Positions 25,607 through 34,893 of a DNA stretch of 64,000 nucleotides are shown piece after piece. The stretch covers positions 7,496,561 through 7,560,560 of the forward strand of contig AP018180.1 in NCBI GenBank assembly GCA_002368155.1, written 5' to 3'. Each line of letters begins with the position of its first letter. Position 1 is the stretch's first letter. The notes under the pieces are model-generated. The model saw nothing but the letters and a program-made list of their open reading frames with translations, did no database searches and was not told where the DNA came from. Source of the stretch: Nostoc carneum NIES-2107. Its GTDB lineage: Bacteria; Cyanobacteriota; Cyanobacteriia; Cyanobacteriales; Nostocaceae. A program made the position numbers and the translations under genes.

Positions 25607-27667
25607 CTACTGACCTGTCGTAGTTGGAGAAGGTGATAAAATTTCCGGCACAGCTGGCGCAGGTTCAGGATTGAGAAAGTTCCGCCAAGTCTTGATTTGC
25701 TCTTGTGCGGCACTATAAGCAGAAGTCCCTCTAGGAATTAACTTCGCCGTCTCAATGCCTTGATACATATCAGATTGTCCCTGAGAACGGGCGATATCTA
25801 ATAACTGCTGACTCCATTGGTCAATGGCAACATTAGCATCCAAACGTAAAACACTACGTCGGGGAACCTGTTGTGCCAGTTGTATAGCGTTTGCCAAAGC
25901 TTCTGCTGTGCCAGGTAGAGCTGCATCTCGTGCTTTTTGCCAGTTTTCTTTGGCGCGGATTTGCACCCGCCAGTCGTCTATGGCTTCTTGGGCTTCGCCA
26001 GAAAGTGCGCGTCCTGATGATGCTATGGATTGAGCCGCACTAATTGCCCCATTTAAATCGCCTCGTTGCGCTAAGTCTTTTGCTTGATCTAAATAAGGTC
26101 GGTCTTCAATTCGCTGAATTTTTGCTGTCCAATTACGGATTTTTCGGCGTGCTTCCGAATACAATGCTCGACCATTACGGATTTGGCTAGCTTCTGCGAT
26201 CGCAGCTTGCAAGGAGTTGACATCATCCATTAATGCAATCTGATCGGCACGATCCAAGAAAGGTCTATCTTGGATTGTCTCAACTTCGGCTTGCCAACGT
26301 CCGGCTGCTTGTCTGGCTTCGCTAGCACGGGGGTTACCACTAGGGATAAGCTGAGCTTGGGCGATCGCTGCACTTAAATCGCTAATTGTACCTTGGCTAG
26401 CTAATGTCCGCGCCTTATCTAAACGAGCGACATCTTCAATTTCCAACTGCCAACGAGCAATTAATTGTTGTGCTTTATCATACACAGCCCGAGAAGCATC
26501 AATTTGTTGCGCTTGGGAAATTGCTGTCTGTAGACCATCAATGGTTCCTAGCCAAGCACTTCTTTGGGCTTCAGCCAAGCTGATAAAATCTTCAACTTCC
26601 GTTTGCAATCCAGTATTTTCTGGAATTTGGCGCACGATATCTAGCGCTGTATCTGCATCCCGTTTATCTAACTTAGCCTGAGCTAAATCCAGCATCTTGC
26701 GCCCGTATTGGGGAATTAACTCTTGCGCTTTTTGATAAATGTAACTAGTGGGACTAATTGACTCCGCTAGCTTAATCGCTTCGAGTATCTGATCGGCTAC
26801 CCCACTTTTAGCTAAACTATCGGCTTTTGCTAACTTTTCGCCATCTTCCCTGGCTGTGGCAATAATGCGATTTAATTCGTCGTATTTAGTAGTTGCCCAG
26901 TATTTATTATCCACACGCAGCAATTTAGCAGATAGCATAAAAGCTGATTGCCAATTTCTTTGCCGCAGTTCGCCTTCCGCTTCTTGATAAATGCCCTCTG
27001 CCTTTGACCAAATCGACTGCCATTTATCTACTTGCTCTTCTACAGTGCTATAAGCAGGCAAATCGTTAGGTACTTTTTGGGCAGTGGCGATCGCTTCATC
27101 TAATTTTCCCGCTTGAAAACTTTGATCGGCTAGTTGCAAAATATCTTTTGACCACCTCTCAATAAAGCGATCGGCTTCTCCCCGCAAGGGGTGGTTTTTC
27201 GGCAATTGCTTCACTAGGTTGATCGCTTGCAGTAAGTCGGTGACTGTTTGTTTAGAAGCCGCTAATTGCGCGCAATGTAGCCGTACCGACTCACTAGCCA
27301 ATGGCCAGAAGATTTTGGGGCAGTTAGGGGCTGTTGGCAACTTTAACAGCATTGCCATTGCCAGGAATCCTATCCCCCCAGGAATCAAAGTTAATAATAC
27401 TAACCACACCACCCAATTTTGCATCCAGCGGGGCAATTTACTGAATAAATAATTGGGTGAAATAGTTTTCTCTGACTGATTATTAAAAGGTAATTCTTCG
27501 GAATGATTATCTGTTTGCCGCTTCACTGACTTAGAGTTAGAACCAGTAGCTGGAATATTAAATAAATGAGGTTCTCCGACTTGTTGTGTTTCGGATAATC
27601 TCGCCATTTCATCCTGATCTCTGGCTCTGCCTCGGGACCAACTGTCTGTAATATCCCGCTCTGTCAT
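25607..27667 (-). CDS. Single-pass membrane protein with long helical repeat domain
   Basis: 686 aa. Residues 1-80 are polar; a transmembrane segment follows (VVWLVLLTLIPGGIGFLAMAM, ~87-108), and the remainder is a rod of helical repeats. Units of ~60-70 residues recur with the pattern LAxxGxxxxLxxAIxxAxxIxxGxxxYxxAxxxIxxWxxxIxxIxDRPxLDxA, e.g. DRPYLDQAKDLAQRGDLNGA and DRPFLDRADQIALMDDVNSL. This resembles TPR/SEL1-like superhelices. It is present in cyanobacteria, where such genes are sometimes labelled chromosome segregation ATPase; no ATPase motif is visible, so that name would be wrong here. It is probably a periplasmic or cytoplasmic scaffold. ATG 27667. Confidence 0.7.
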   Translation of the reverse strand: MTERDITDSWSRGRARDQDEMARLSETQQVGEPHLFNIPATGSNSKSVKRQTDNHSEELPFNNQSEKTISPNYLFSKLPRWMQNWVVWLVLLTLIPGGIGFLAMAMLLKLPTAPNCPKIFWPLASESVRLHCAQLAASKQTVTDLLQAINLVKQLPKNHPLRGEADRFIERWSKDILQLADQSFQAGKLDEAIATAQKVPNDLPAYSTVEEQVDKWQSIWSKAEGIYQEAEGELRQRNWQSAFMLSAKLLRVDNKYWATTKYDELNRIIATAREDGEKLAKADSLAKSGVADQILEAIKLAESISPTSYIYQKAQELIPQYGRKMLDLAQAKLDKRDADTALDIVRQIPENTGLQTEVEDFISLAEAQRSAWLGTIDGLQTAISQAQQIDASRAVYDKAQQLIARWQLEIEDVARLDKARTLASQGTISDLSAAIAQAQLIPSGNPRASEARQAAGRWQAEVETIQDRPFLDRADQIALMDDVNSLQAAIAEASQIRNGRALYSEARRKIRNWTAKIQRIEDRPYLDQAKDLAQRGDLNGAISAAQSIASSGRALSGEAQEAIDDWRVQIRAKENWQKARDAALPGTAEALANAIQLAQQVPRRSVLRLDANVAIDQWSQQLLDIARSQGQSDMYQGIETAKLIPRGTSAYSAAQEQIKTWRNFLNPEPAPAVPEILSPSPTTTGQ

Positions 27668-27820
27668 CTCTCACACCAAAATAATTGAATAGCGATCTGT
27701 TGTAGATCGATAATTCCATTGTTGCCATAGTAACTTTCTCATAATTAAAAAGCTACATTTTTTATTATCTTTCGCCACAGATACCATCAACAATTGGAAA
27801 AATCAGTGTGGTTTTACACC

Positions 27821-28726
27821 CTAACCAGAGACCGAAGATTCCGTCTGCAAATCGACAATTAACTGAGCCAACTGATCGCTGCTGGCCTGGTAGACTCGGC
27901 CGCAAAAGTCGCAAGTGGCTTCAGCGCCATCATCTTTCACGATCATATCTTGTAGTTCAGCTTCTCCCAAGATTTTTAATGCTCCTAACATCCGGTCAAA
28001 GGAGCAACCACAGTGGAAGCGCAGAATTTGGCTTTCGGGAAATATTTTCAGATCCATATCTCCCAGCAAATCTGTGAAGATTTCCGGCAAGTTCTTGCCT
28101 GCTTGCAATAATGGTGTAAATCCTGATAAAGCAGCTACTCGTGATTCCAAGGTTGCAACTAAAGCTTCATCTCTCGCAGCTTTGGGTAGCACTTGCACCA
28201 ACAATCCACCCGCCGCCGTTACGCCATTTGCGCCCACAAAAACCCCTAAAACTAGAGCTGAAGGTGTTTGTTCGGAACTTACCAGGTAATGCGCGACATC
28301 ATCACCAATTTCACCAGAAACCAGTTCTACCGTACTAGAGTAAGGGTAGCCATAACCGATATCCCGGACAACGTAGAGAAAACCCTTACCTACTGCACCA
28401 CCAACATCTAATTTACCCTTAGCGTTAGGTGGTAATTCTATAGATGGGTTACCTACGTAGCCACGAACTGTGCCATCTAACCCAGCATCTACCAAAATGC
28501 CACTTAACGGGCCATCACCTTTCACCCGGACGTTTACTCTAGAGCCTGGCCGCTTCATACTAGAAGCCATCAACAAGCCTGCTGCCATAGTCCGCCCCAG
28601 TGCTGCTGTTGCCACATAAGATAGCTTGTGACGTTGTCTTGCTTCTTCTGTGAGGCGCGTAGTGATCACACCTACGGCTCTAATCCCACCGTCGGCTGCC
28701 GTGGCGCGAATTAATTGATCCGCCAT
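27821..28726 (-). CDS. hslO: Redox-regulated chaperone Hsp33
   Basis: 301 aa. The C-terminal zinc site has the four expected cysteines: HCGCS (Cys239, Cys241) and CDFC (Cys272, Cys275). The central domain includes SVNVRVKGDGPLSGI-like SRVNVRVKGDGPLSGILVDA and GYVGNPSIELPP. Hsp33 is inactive while reduced with zinc bound and becomes a holdase when oxidised, useful in an oxygen-producing cell. Start ATG 28726 (MADQLIRAT) was taken in preference to an in-frame TTG five codons upstream. A single gene, transcribed away from the SRPBCC-like gene across a 339-bp gap. Confidence 0.92.
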   Translation of the reverse strand: MADQLIRATAADGGIRAVGVITTRLTEEARQRHKLSYVATAALGRTMAAGLLMASSMKRPGSRVNVRVKGDGPLSGILVDAGLDGTVRGYVGNPSIELPPNAKGKLDVGGAVGKGFLYVVRDIGYGYPYSSTVELVSGEIGDDVAHYLVSSEQTPSALVLGVFVGANGVTAAGGLLVQVLPKAARDEALVATLESRVAALSGFTPLLQAGKNLPEIFTDLLGDMDLKIFPESQILRFHCGCSFDRMLGALKILGEAELQDMIVKDDGAEATCDFCGRVYQASSDQLAQLIVDLQTESSVSG

Positions 28727-29065
28727 GAAAAACCTTACCAAATAGTATGTTACTAAACGCCTCTGCTATGAGGCTGGGACACTAAATTCTTATTTAGTAT
28801 AACTTAGTATATCTAAACTAAACTTAAACATCTTTCTCATACTAAGTTCCGTAGGTAGGGATTTCCCGACAGTACATCAATATATAAACTCTGCCTATCT
28901 GCAGCAGGTTTCAAAAATCCAATTTAACTGCTATGGAAAAATAAATAATTGATTGCCCAGATTGATATTTAAATGCAGAAATCCTAATTATTTTCTGATT
29001 TTTGATTCTATATTTGCCATACTACTAAAATAGTAATTAATTTTGGCTCAGTGTCATCCTAAAAA
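28727..29065. other. Divergent promoter region
   Basis: 339 bp of A+T-rich DNA between hslO (minus) and the SRPBCC-like gene (plus). I see several TAxxxT -10-like boxes but none with a convincing -35 partner. No gene. Confidence 0.4.
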
Positions 29066-29452
29066 ATGCTAGGTACTTTTCAAAAAAGTCAACTGCGGAT
29101 AGAAATCGAAGCATCAGCAAATGCTATACATGACAGTCTGCTACGTCCAGCGCAATTACAAAAATGGCTTTTAGGGCAACGCTTTGCTTCTGGAATGCCA
29201 GAAGAATTACAGTCTGGTTTTCAGTTTACTACTTGGACAGGCCCTATCCAGATTCATCATCAAGTAAGTGTGGTTAAGCCTAATTGCTTACGCTTGTTAC
29301 TGAGTGGTGGAATTGATGGTTTTCATGAATGGTATTGGGGAGAAGGTTGGGTACAGTCCCGCTTAGAAGGAGTGTCATTATTGCCGTTAAATTTGGGACA
29401 AACTTTCAGTTTATTGAGTTTGCGGCAATTTTTAGCAAGCCAAAAATCCTAA
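29066..29452 (+). CDS. SRPBCC-superfamily-like protein
   Basis: 128 aa, soluble. The sequence fits a small START/SRPBCC fold: an N-terminal strand (QLRIEIEASANAIHDSLLRP), a helix with QLQKWLLGQ, then strands FQFTTWTGPIQIHHQVSVV and CLRLLLSGGIDGFHEWYWGEGWVQSRLEG. Such proteins form a hydrophobic pocket for lipids or pigments. The ligand is unknown and there is no operon partner. ATG 29066. Confidence 0.55.
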   Translation: MLGTFQKSQLRIEIEASANAIHDSLLRPAQLQKWLLGQRFASGMPEELQSGFQFTTWTGPIQIHHQVSVVKPNCLRLLLSGGIDGFHEWYWGEGWVQSRLEGVSLLPLNLGQTFSLLSLRQFLASQKS

Positions 29453-29529
29453 AATTTTTGATAACTTCGGTGGGGTTGTAGTAAGTATTTTATTATTGAT
29501 AATTTAAATCAGAAATTGCTTACTACAAC

Positions 29530-30873
29530 CTACAAATCTGTGAGTAACCTGGCTTTTCTTAACATAAATGTCAATACCGTTTCTTCCTGGGCAATAATAT
29601 CGGCTGTGACTTCCATCCCTGGTTGAATAGTATAGGATTGATTACCTTTAATTAGCTCCAGTTTATCTGGTTCGATTGTTACCTCATAGTAAGGTAACGC
29701 TGCAACATTACTATTAGTTTGGGGTGTAATTGCATCAGCGGTAATGCCTCGAACAGCACCATTGAGCGTGCCATAATCCGGGTAAGGATAAGTAGAAACT
29801 CGCATAATCACTTTACCTTGGGTACATTGCGTTACCTGAGTAGCTTTACATAGGCGCACTTTACTAATATCAGCCGCCGCTACACGGGCTTTCACAACTA
29901 AAGGCGCTTGATTAGGGGCAATTTGCGCGATCGCATCTCCCGCACGTACCACCTGCCCAGTATTTCTAATTTCTAGCTTCAAAATTGTACCCGCCTCTGA
30001 GGTACGAATAACGGTTTTTTGCAGTTCTGTAGAGACTTGTGTTAATTCTTTTTGGTCGCTATTAATCTGGTTTTGGATTTCAACTTGACGGCGAATTAAT
30101 TCTTCTTGTTCTTTCTTCAAAGTCGCCAGTGTCGATTCCCCTTTAGCTTTTTCTTGGGCAATGCGTTCATTAGCGATTGTTACCGTCGCATTACTGGGAT
30201 TCAGTCCAGCTTGAGCACGTTCGAGTTTAGCCAATGCTGCTTTATAAGCCTGTTCTTTCTCCTTAATTTGCAGAATAGCGATCGCACCTGTATTTCCTAG
30301 TTGCTGATATCGCTTCATTTCCTCCTTAGCTAATTCCAGCGCGGCTTCGGCTTCTTGCACTTGTGTGAAAGTGGTGATTTTTTGGTCTTGATAATCTCGT
30401 TGGTTGCGCCTCAAGTCAGCTGCTGCCGCCGCGATCGCTCGTTGCATAGAATTAGATTCTGCGGCGATTTGAGTTTGTAGTGTCTTGACTTGGGCAACAA
30501 TTTGTGATATCTGTAAATTATTCTGGTGAATTGTGCCTAAAAGCTGGCTTTTTTTAGTTTCCAGTTGTGAAGAGTCAATATAGGCGATCGCATCCCCTGA
30601 TTTCACTACCTGATTTTCTTTCACCACAATCTTTTTCACAACGCCCTCGCTACCTGCTTGCACTAAACGTACATCTCCTGCAGGGCGAACTGTGGCAGGT
30701 GCTGTAACAGTGACGTTGTAGTGAGTTACCGCAGCCAAAACCAAGGACATACCTACAGTGCCAACGAGAAATAAACCCCCTAAAGTTGTCCAGAGACTAA
30801 TTGCTGGGAGAAACTGATCGCTGCTGATGGGGCGAAACAAGTCTGGACTGGGGTCATTATGCATAAATACCAT
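29530..30873 (-). CDS. HlyD-type membrane fusion protein (secretion adaptor)
   Basis: 447 aa. A single N-terminal transmembrane helix (LWTTLGGLFLVGTVGMSLVLAAV, ~27-49) is followed by a lipoyl/barrel-sandwich half motif (GSEGVVKKIVVKENQVVKSGDAIAYID), a long coiled coil (~110-275), the second lipoyl half (TSEAGTILKLEIRNTGQVVRAGDAI-like), and a beta-barrel end. HlyD proteins bridge an inner-membrane ABC transporter to the outer membrane. No ABC transporter or TolC gene is next to it, so its partner must be elsewhere. ATG 30873 or M4 (30864) could be the start. Confidence 0.8.
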   Translation of the reverse strand: MVFMHNDPSPDLFRPISSDQFLPAISLWTTLGGLFLVGTVGMSLVLAAVTHYNVTVTAPATVRPAGDVRLVQAGSEGVVKKIVVKENQVVKSGDAIAYIDSSQLETKKSQLLGTIHQNNLQISQIVAQVKTLQTQIAAESNSMQRAIAAAAADLRRNQRDYQDQKITTFTQVQEAEAALELAKEEMKRYQQLGNTGAIAILQIKEKEQAYKAALAKLERAQAGLNPSNATVTIANERIAQEKAKGESTLATLKKEQEELIRRQVEIQNQINSDQKELTQVSTELQKTVIRTSEAGTILKLEIRNTGQVVRAGDAIAQIAPNQAPLVVKARVAAADISKVRLCKATQVTQCTQGKVIMRVSTYPYPDYGTLNGAVRGITADAITPQTNSNVAALPYYEVTIEPDKLELIKGNQSYTIQPGMEVTADIIAQEETVLTFMLRKARLLTDL

Positions 30874-30965
30874 GAAGTGTAGGCACTATCTCAATTCATG
30901 CACAAGTAACCAAGAGCAGCAATGGAAATTCCACTGATACCAATTAAAAATCAGAATTATCCAGA

Positions 30966-31033
30966 GTCAAAAGTTCAAATTTAGCCTTGAATCTTGTAGA
31001 GACGCGATTAATCGCGTCTCTACAACTTTTGAC
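30966..31033. repeat. Nested palindrome with 32-bp perfect core
   Basis: A perfect 32-bp palindrome at 30994-31025 has arms TTGTAGAGACGCGATT and AATCGCGTCTCTACAA. It is enclosed by a second inverted pair, GTCAAAAGT (30966-30974) and ACTTTTGAC (31025-31033). It lies between two genes of the same strand, upstream of hlyD-like and downstream of the universal stress gene. It may act as a terminator for the latter or be a dispersed repeat. Confidence 0.7.
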
Positions 31034-31041
31034 TTTACAAT

Positions 31042-31467
31042 CTAATTAGGCTTTACCACCAACACCGAACAACTAGCTTCTTCTACAACTTGAATACTCA
31101 CAGAACCCAAGACAATTCGTTTCATTCCTGTTAAACCACGACTACCAATCACGATCAAGTCAGCATTATAAATATTTGCCAGGCGAATAATCTCTTCCGC
31201 AGGATCGCCATTTACCAGTTCTAATGCACTTTTGACTGACAAACTCTCTTGGTAAGCTTGCAGCTGCTTTTCAATATGAAAAAAAGACAATGTTGGTGAA
31301 TCTGAATGAGGTTTATCGGCGGGTAGCTCCATCTCCGACTCTGGTGTGGGAAAAATATGGCAGAGAATCACTTTGCTATCTTCTGACAGCGCCAATTCAT
31401 CTAAAGTCTGAATTACCCGTTCTGCAATTTCCGAACCATCCAGAGCTACCAAAATAGTTTTTAGCAC
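31042..31467 (-). CDS. Universal stress protein (UspA family)
   Basis: 141 aa from GTG 31467, the usual length. The N-terminus LKTILVALDGSEIAERV contains the family's first strand and Asp, and the C-terminal ATP-binding motif GSRGLTGMKRIVLGSVSIQV (G2xG9xG(S/T)) is complete, so this is probably an ATP-binding Usp. A GTG farther upstream (31503) would add 12 residues; GAGGAG nine bases before GTG 31467 supports the shorter form. The protein is cytoplasmic and usually induced by stress or growth arrest. Downstream is the palindrome at 30966-31033. Confidence 0.85.
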   Translation of the reverse strand: MLKTILVALDGSEIAERVIQTLDELALSEDSKVILCHIFPTPESEMELPADKPHSDSPTLSFFHIEKQLQAYQESLSVKSALELVNGDPAEEIIRLANIYNADLIVIGSRGLTGMKRIVLGSVSIQVVEEASCSVLVVKPN

Positions 31468-31644
31468 CGCCCTTGTCTCCTCAATAGTAGACCCCTTAAA
31501 CACATACCGACTGAAGTTTGTTGGCAGCTATACCAACAACTAGCTGTAAGCCAAGTTTGTATATGACCTGATTAGCCAAACTCTTGGTTTGCAGCCATCT
31601 ATTGACTTTTACCAAAAGTATAAGCAAAAATTCCGCACTTTCAA

Positions 31645-32946
31645 TCATTCTTCACGCTGAATTCGTCTTCTTACTGAATCGGCGTGAGATGGAAATCCTT
31701 CTGCGGTTGCCAATACATCAATTGCACCAGCCACCTTCTGTAATGCAGATTGGGAATATTGAATAATATTGGAGTGTTTCATAAAAGTTTCTACTCCCAA
31801 CCCCGAAGCATAACGAGCTGCACCAGAAGTAGGCAAAGTATGATTTGGCCCAGCTAAATAATGCCCAATAGCTTCCGGTGTAGAGTCTCCTAAGAAAATT
31901 GCCCCAGCATGGCGAATTTTTGGTAGTAATTCCCAAGGGTCTTGGATTTCTAATTCTAAATGTTCCGGGGCAAACTCATTAGCGAGTTCTGCTGCAGCAT
32001 CGAGGGATTCTACAATCACAATTAAGCCATAGTGAGCGATCGCTTTTTCTGTATCTATTCTGCGGGGATGATCTACCAATTGTCTTTCCACGGCAACTTG
32101 TACGTTTTTTGCCAAAGCCGCATCCGTAGTCAACAAAATTGCTGCTGCCATCGGGTCATGTTCAGCTGGTGCTAACATATCAGTAGCCACATGTACGGGA
32201 TTTGCGGTTTCATCGGCAATAATTAGCACTTCGCTTGGCCCAGCTAAACAATCAATACCGACAGTACCATAGACCAATTTTTTTGCCAGTGTCACATAAA
32301 TATTCCCAGGGCCAGCAATAACATTAACTTTAGGAATTGTTTCTGTACCATAGGCTAAAGCCGCGATCGCTTGTGCGCCCCCAACGCGATAAATTTCTTG
32401 AATGCCTACTTCTTGGGCTGCGACTAAAACAGCCGGGCTAATTGCTTTGCCTGCTCCTGGAGGGGTTACCATAACTAAGCGCGGTACACCAGCCACCTTG
32501 GCCGGAATTGCATTCATCAGTACCGTGCTAGGATAGCCAGAGCGACCACCAGGCACATATAAACCAGCGCAATCCACAGGATTGTAGCGTTTGCCCAGTA
32601 CTACATCATCATCACCAAATTCTACCCAACTTTTTGGTACTCGCTTACGGTGAAAGGCTTCAATTTGTTGACAAGCCAGCCGAATTGCTGCCAGCAACTC
32701 TTGAGAAACTTGTTGGTAAGCTGCATCTAGTTCTGAACCTGTAACGCGCAGTTCCTCTGGCTTGAGAGTTTGGTTGTCAAATTCGGCTGTATAATGCAAC
32801 ACAGCCTTGTTGCCTTGGCGCTTCACTGCTTGTAACACTTCTCGCACCGTTGCCTCTTTGTGAAGCACCTGGTCATCATGGGTGCGATCGCAGATACGTT
32901 GTAGTTCTGCTATAACGTCTGCCTGCTGAGTAATGATTCGCAGCAT
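31645..32946 (-). CDS. hisD: Histidinol dehydrogenase
   Basis: 433 aa, complete. It performs the last two steps of histidine synthesis (L-histidinol to L-histidine, NAD+ and Zn2+ dependent). Family blocks are clear: YNPVDCAGLYVPGGRSGYPS, VYRVGGAQAIAALAYGTETI-like (EIYRVGGAQAIAALAYGTET), VIAGPGNIYVTLAKKLVYG, GIDCLAGPSEVLIIADETA, AEHDPMAAAILLTTD (with zinc-binding residues), and the C-terminal TLPTSGAARYASGLGVETFMK. ATG 32946. The gene is isolated from other his genes, as usual in cyanobacteria. A ~800-bp gap separates it from rpsT, which is divergent. Confidence 0.95.
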   Translation of the reverse strand: MLRIITQQADVIAELQRICDRTHDDQVLHKEATVREVLQAVKRQGNKAVLHYTAEFDNQTLKPEELRVTGSELDAAYQQVSQELLAAIRLACQQIEAFHRKRVPKSWVEFGDDDVVLGKRYNPVDCAGLYVPGGRSGYPSTVLMNAIPAKVAGVPRLVMVTPPGAGKAISPAVLVAAQEVGIQEIYRVGGAQAIAALAYGTETIPKVNVIAGPGNIYVTLAKKLVYGTVGIDCLAGPSEVLIIADETANPVHVATDMLAPAEHDPMAAAILLTTDAALAKNVQVAVERQLVDHPRRIDTEKAIAHYGLIVIVESLDAAAELANEFAPEHLELEIQDPWELLPKIRHAGAIFLGDSTPEAIGHYLAGPNHTLPTSGAARYASGLGVETFMKHSNIIQYSQSALQKVAGAIDVLATAEGFPSHADSVRRRIQREE

Positions 32947-33740
32947 GGAGTAAGGACAATGCCAAAATTAGAATGTTCCCGCCTGAGAATCAGTTTTGCT
33001 TTTTCCCCCAAGAGGTACCAAGCTGACCCTAATTCTCTTCTCTAGCTTAACCTGGATTTTTTTGATACTTCCTGTGTTCTCACTGCTGTATTGCTTGAGT
33101 AGGCGACTTCATTGCTCATTCCCACAAGCTTTAGTGGCTTGTAGCAGGGAGTAGGCGTGCCAAGTTCCACTACCCTTTGATCCCATCACTCAATTGCCCG
33201 CCAGTATAGCTATCATGTGTTTGCACATCGACTCACTCTGAATCGAGAACTTAGTTAGGGACTGAGTATAATTTTTACTGACTTTTCTTAATTTTACTAG
33301 CTAACAGCGATTGCGAAACAATGTATTCAATCTCTAAATTTTCGCCTTGAACTGTAACTAGTAATATTCATTTGCCGCTGATTGATATAGATAGTACATC
33401 GGCAATTTGACTTCTAACGCATCCACCACGGAGCTAAGATAACTATGATTCTTTATGGGAGTAATTTATCTTAACGCATTTCTCAGGTTGAAGGCACATC
33501 TAAAACCTGCGCCAAAACTGACAGTACCCATCTACAACAGCAAAGCTATGACATAGAGAAGGGATTTCCCACTAAATAAAGCATCCAATTTCTATGCCCA
33601 ATGCCCAATGCCCCATGCCCCATATTTCTAAAAAACTCAGCAGTGATATTTTTTCGGAAATCTTAACATTGGCGATCTGGATGCTATATTAGTAAATCTA
33701 GTAGTGTGTGTACATATTAATAGTCTTTTTGGAACTGACT
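32947..33740. other. Large divergent intergenic region (hisD/rpsT)
   Basis: Nearly 800 bp with no recognisable gene in either strand. A small hairpin ACAAGC/GCTTGT is at ~33123-33141, an STRR run (CCCAATG/CCCCATG) at 33597-33622, and a possible rpsT promoter at 33663-33690. No tRNA-like cloverleaf was seen. A small RNA cannot be excluded. Confidence 0.4.
33663..33690 (+). promoter_or_regulatory. Possible sigma-70-type promoter of rpsT
   Basis: TTAACA at 33663-33668 and TATATT at 33685-33690 are separated by 16 bp, and lie ~50 bp before the rpsT start. The spacing and -10 match a vegetative promoter; the -35 match is partial. Confidence 0.4.
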
Positions 33741-34037
33741 GTGGCGAATACAAAGTCTGCTCTCAAGCGCGCCGAAATCGCAGAACGTAATCGTTTGCGT
33801 AATAAAGCATATAAATCAGCTGTTAAGACGCTGATGAAGAAGTACCTAAATGCAGTACAACTTTATGCTGCTAACCCTACTCCTGAATTAAATCAACAAG
33901 TACAGGAGCGATTGGCTGAGGCTTACAGCAAAATCGACAAAGCTGTCAAGCGAGGTGTACTTCATCCCAACAATGGGGCCAGGAAAAAGTCAAGATTGGC
34001 TCATAAACTCAAACCACTTACACAAACCGCACAGTAG
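33741..34037 (+). CDS. rpsT: 30S ribosomal protein S20
   Basis: 98 aa from GTG 33741. The protein is basic and helical with the S20 signature [20 protein letters not shown] at the start and [16 protein letters not shown] near the end. S20 binds 16S rRNA and helps early 30S assembly. The frame extends upstream another 11 codons, but S20 proteins begin with M-A-N-x-K-S-A, so the GTG is the likely start. It is followed 13 bases later by a hairpin and then by the TatD-family gene on the same strand. Confidence 0.95.
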   Translation: MANTKSALKRAEIAERNRLRNKAYKSAVKTLMKKYLNAVQLYAANPTPELNQQVQERLAEAYSKIDKAVKRGVLHPNNGARKKSRLAHKLKPLTQTAQ

Positions 34038-34050
34038 TCCTAAATCATTT

Positions 34051-34075
34051 AGTCATTAGTCTGGTACTAATGACT
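34051..34075 (+). terminator. Hairpin after rpsT, partly STRR-derived
   Basis: The arms AGTCATTAGT and ACTAATGACT (10 bp) enclose a 5-nt loop. It is followed by further TGACTAA heptads up to ~34092 but no T-run, so termination may be weak and tatD could be read from the rpsT promoter. Confidence 0.4.
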
Positions 34076-34107
34076 AATGACTAATGACTAACGACTCTTA
34101 AACCAAA

Positions 34108-34893
34108 ATGCAGCTAATTGACACCCACGTTCACATTAACTTTGACGTTTTTCAACAAGATTTAGCAGCAGTGCGATCGCGATGGCAAGAAGCAGGTGTA
34201 GTGCATTTAATACATTCCTGCGTCGAACCATCAGAATTTCCCAGTATCCAAGCCATAGCACATGAGTTTCCCGAACTCAGCTTTGCCGTAGGTTTACATC
34301 CCTTAGATGCTAAACAATGGACTGACCAGACAGCCGATGAAATCTCAAAGTTGGCTCAATCTGACGCGAAGGTAGTAGCAATGGGGGAAATGGGGCTGGA
34401 TTTGCGTAAAGCAGATAACTATGAGCAACAGCGCATGGTATTTGAAGCGCAATTAGCGATCGCCACTGAACTTAATTTACCGATAATTATCCATTGTCGT
34501 GATGCCGCGGCACAGGTAAGAGAAGTGTTGCAAAAATGGCGAGAACAAAAAGGAGAAAAATTACGGGGTGTAATGCATTGTTGGGGTGGAACGCCTGAAG
34601 AAGCTCAATGGTTCATTGACTTAGGGTTTTACATTAGCTTTAGCGGGACAGTTACCTTCAAAAATGCTAAGCAGATCCAAGCTACCGCCTCAATGGTACC
34701 GAGTGATCGCTTGCTGATTGAAACAGACTGTCCTTTTCTCGCTCCCGTCCCCAAACGAGGTACAGGTAGGAATGAACCTGCTTATGTCCGTTATGTAGCA
34801 GATAGCATAGCTCAACTGCGTGGGCAAACAGTAGAAGAGATAGCTAATCAAACCACCCAAAATGCTTGTGAATTATTTGGTCTGGTACTATAG
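34108..34893 (+). CDS. tatD: TatD-family metal-dependent deoxyribonuclease
   Basis: 261 aa. A TIM-barrel amidohydrolase-like enzyme with the metal ligands DTHVHIN (first His pair), MGEMGLD (Glu), IIHCRDA (His), MHCWGG (His) and ETDCPFLAP (Asp). These are the TatD/YcfH signatures. TatD enzymes degrade DNA from the 3' end and aid DNA repair or nuclear turnover in general; despite its name it is not part of Tat export. ATG 34108. It lies between rpsT and the rpoB operon, a common order in Nostoc-type genomes as far as I recall. Confidence 0.88.
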   Translation: MQLIDTHVHINFDVFQQDLAAVRSRWQEAGVVHLIHSCVEPSEFPSIQAIAHEFPELSFAVGLHPLDAKQWTDQTADEISKLAQSDAKVVAMGEMGLDLRKADNYEQQRMVFEAQLAIATELNLPIIIHCRDAAAQVREVLQKWREQKGEKLRGVMHCWGGTPEEAQWFIDLGFYISFSGTVTFKNAKQIQATASMVPSDRLLIETDCPFLAPVPKRGTGRNEPAYVRYVADSIAQLRGQTVEEIANQTTQNACELFGLVL

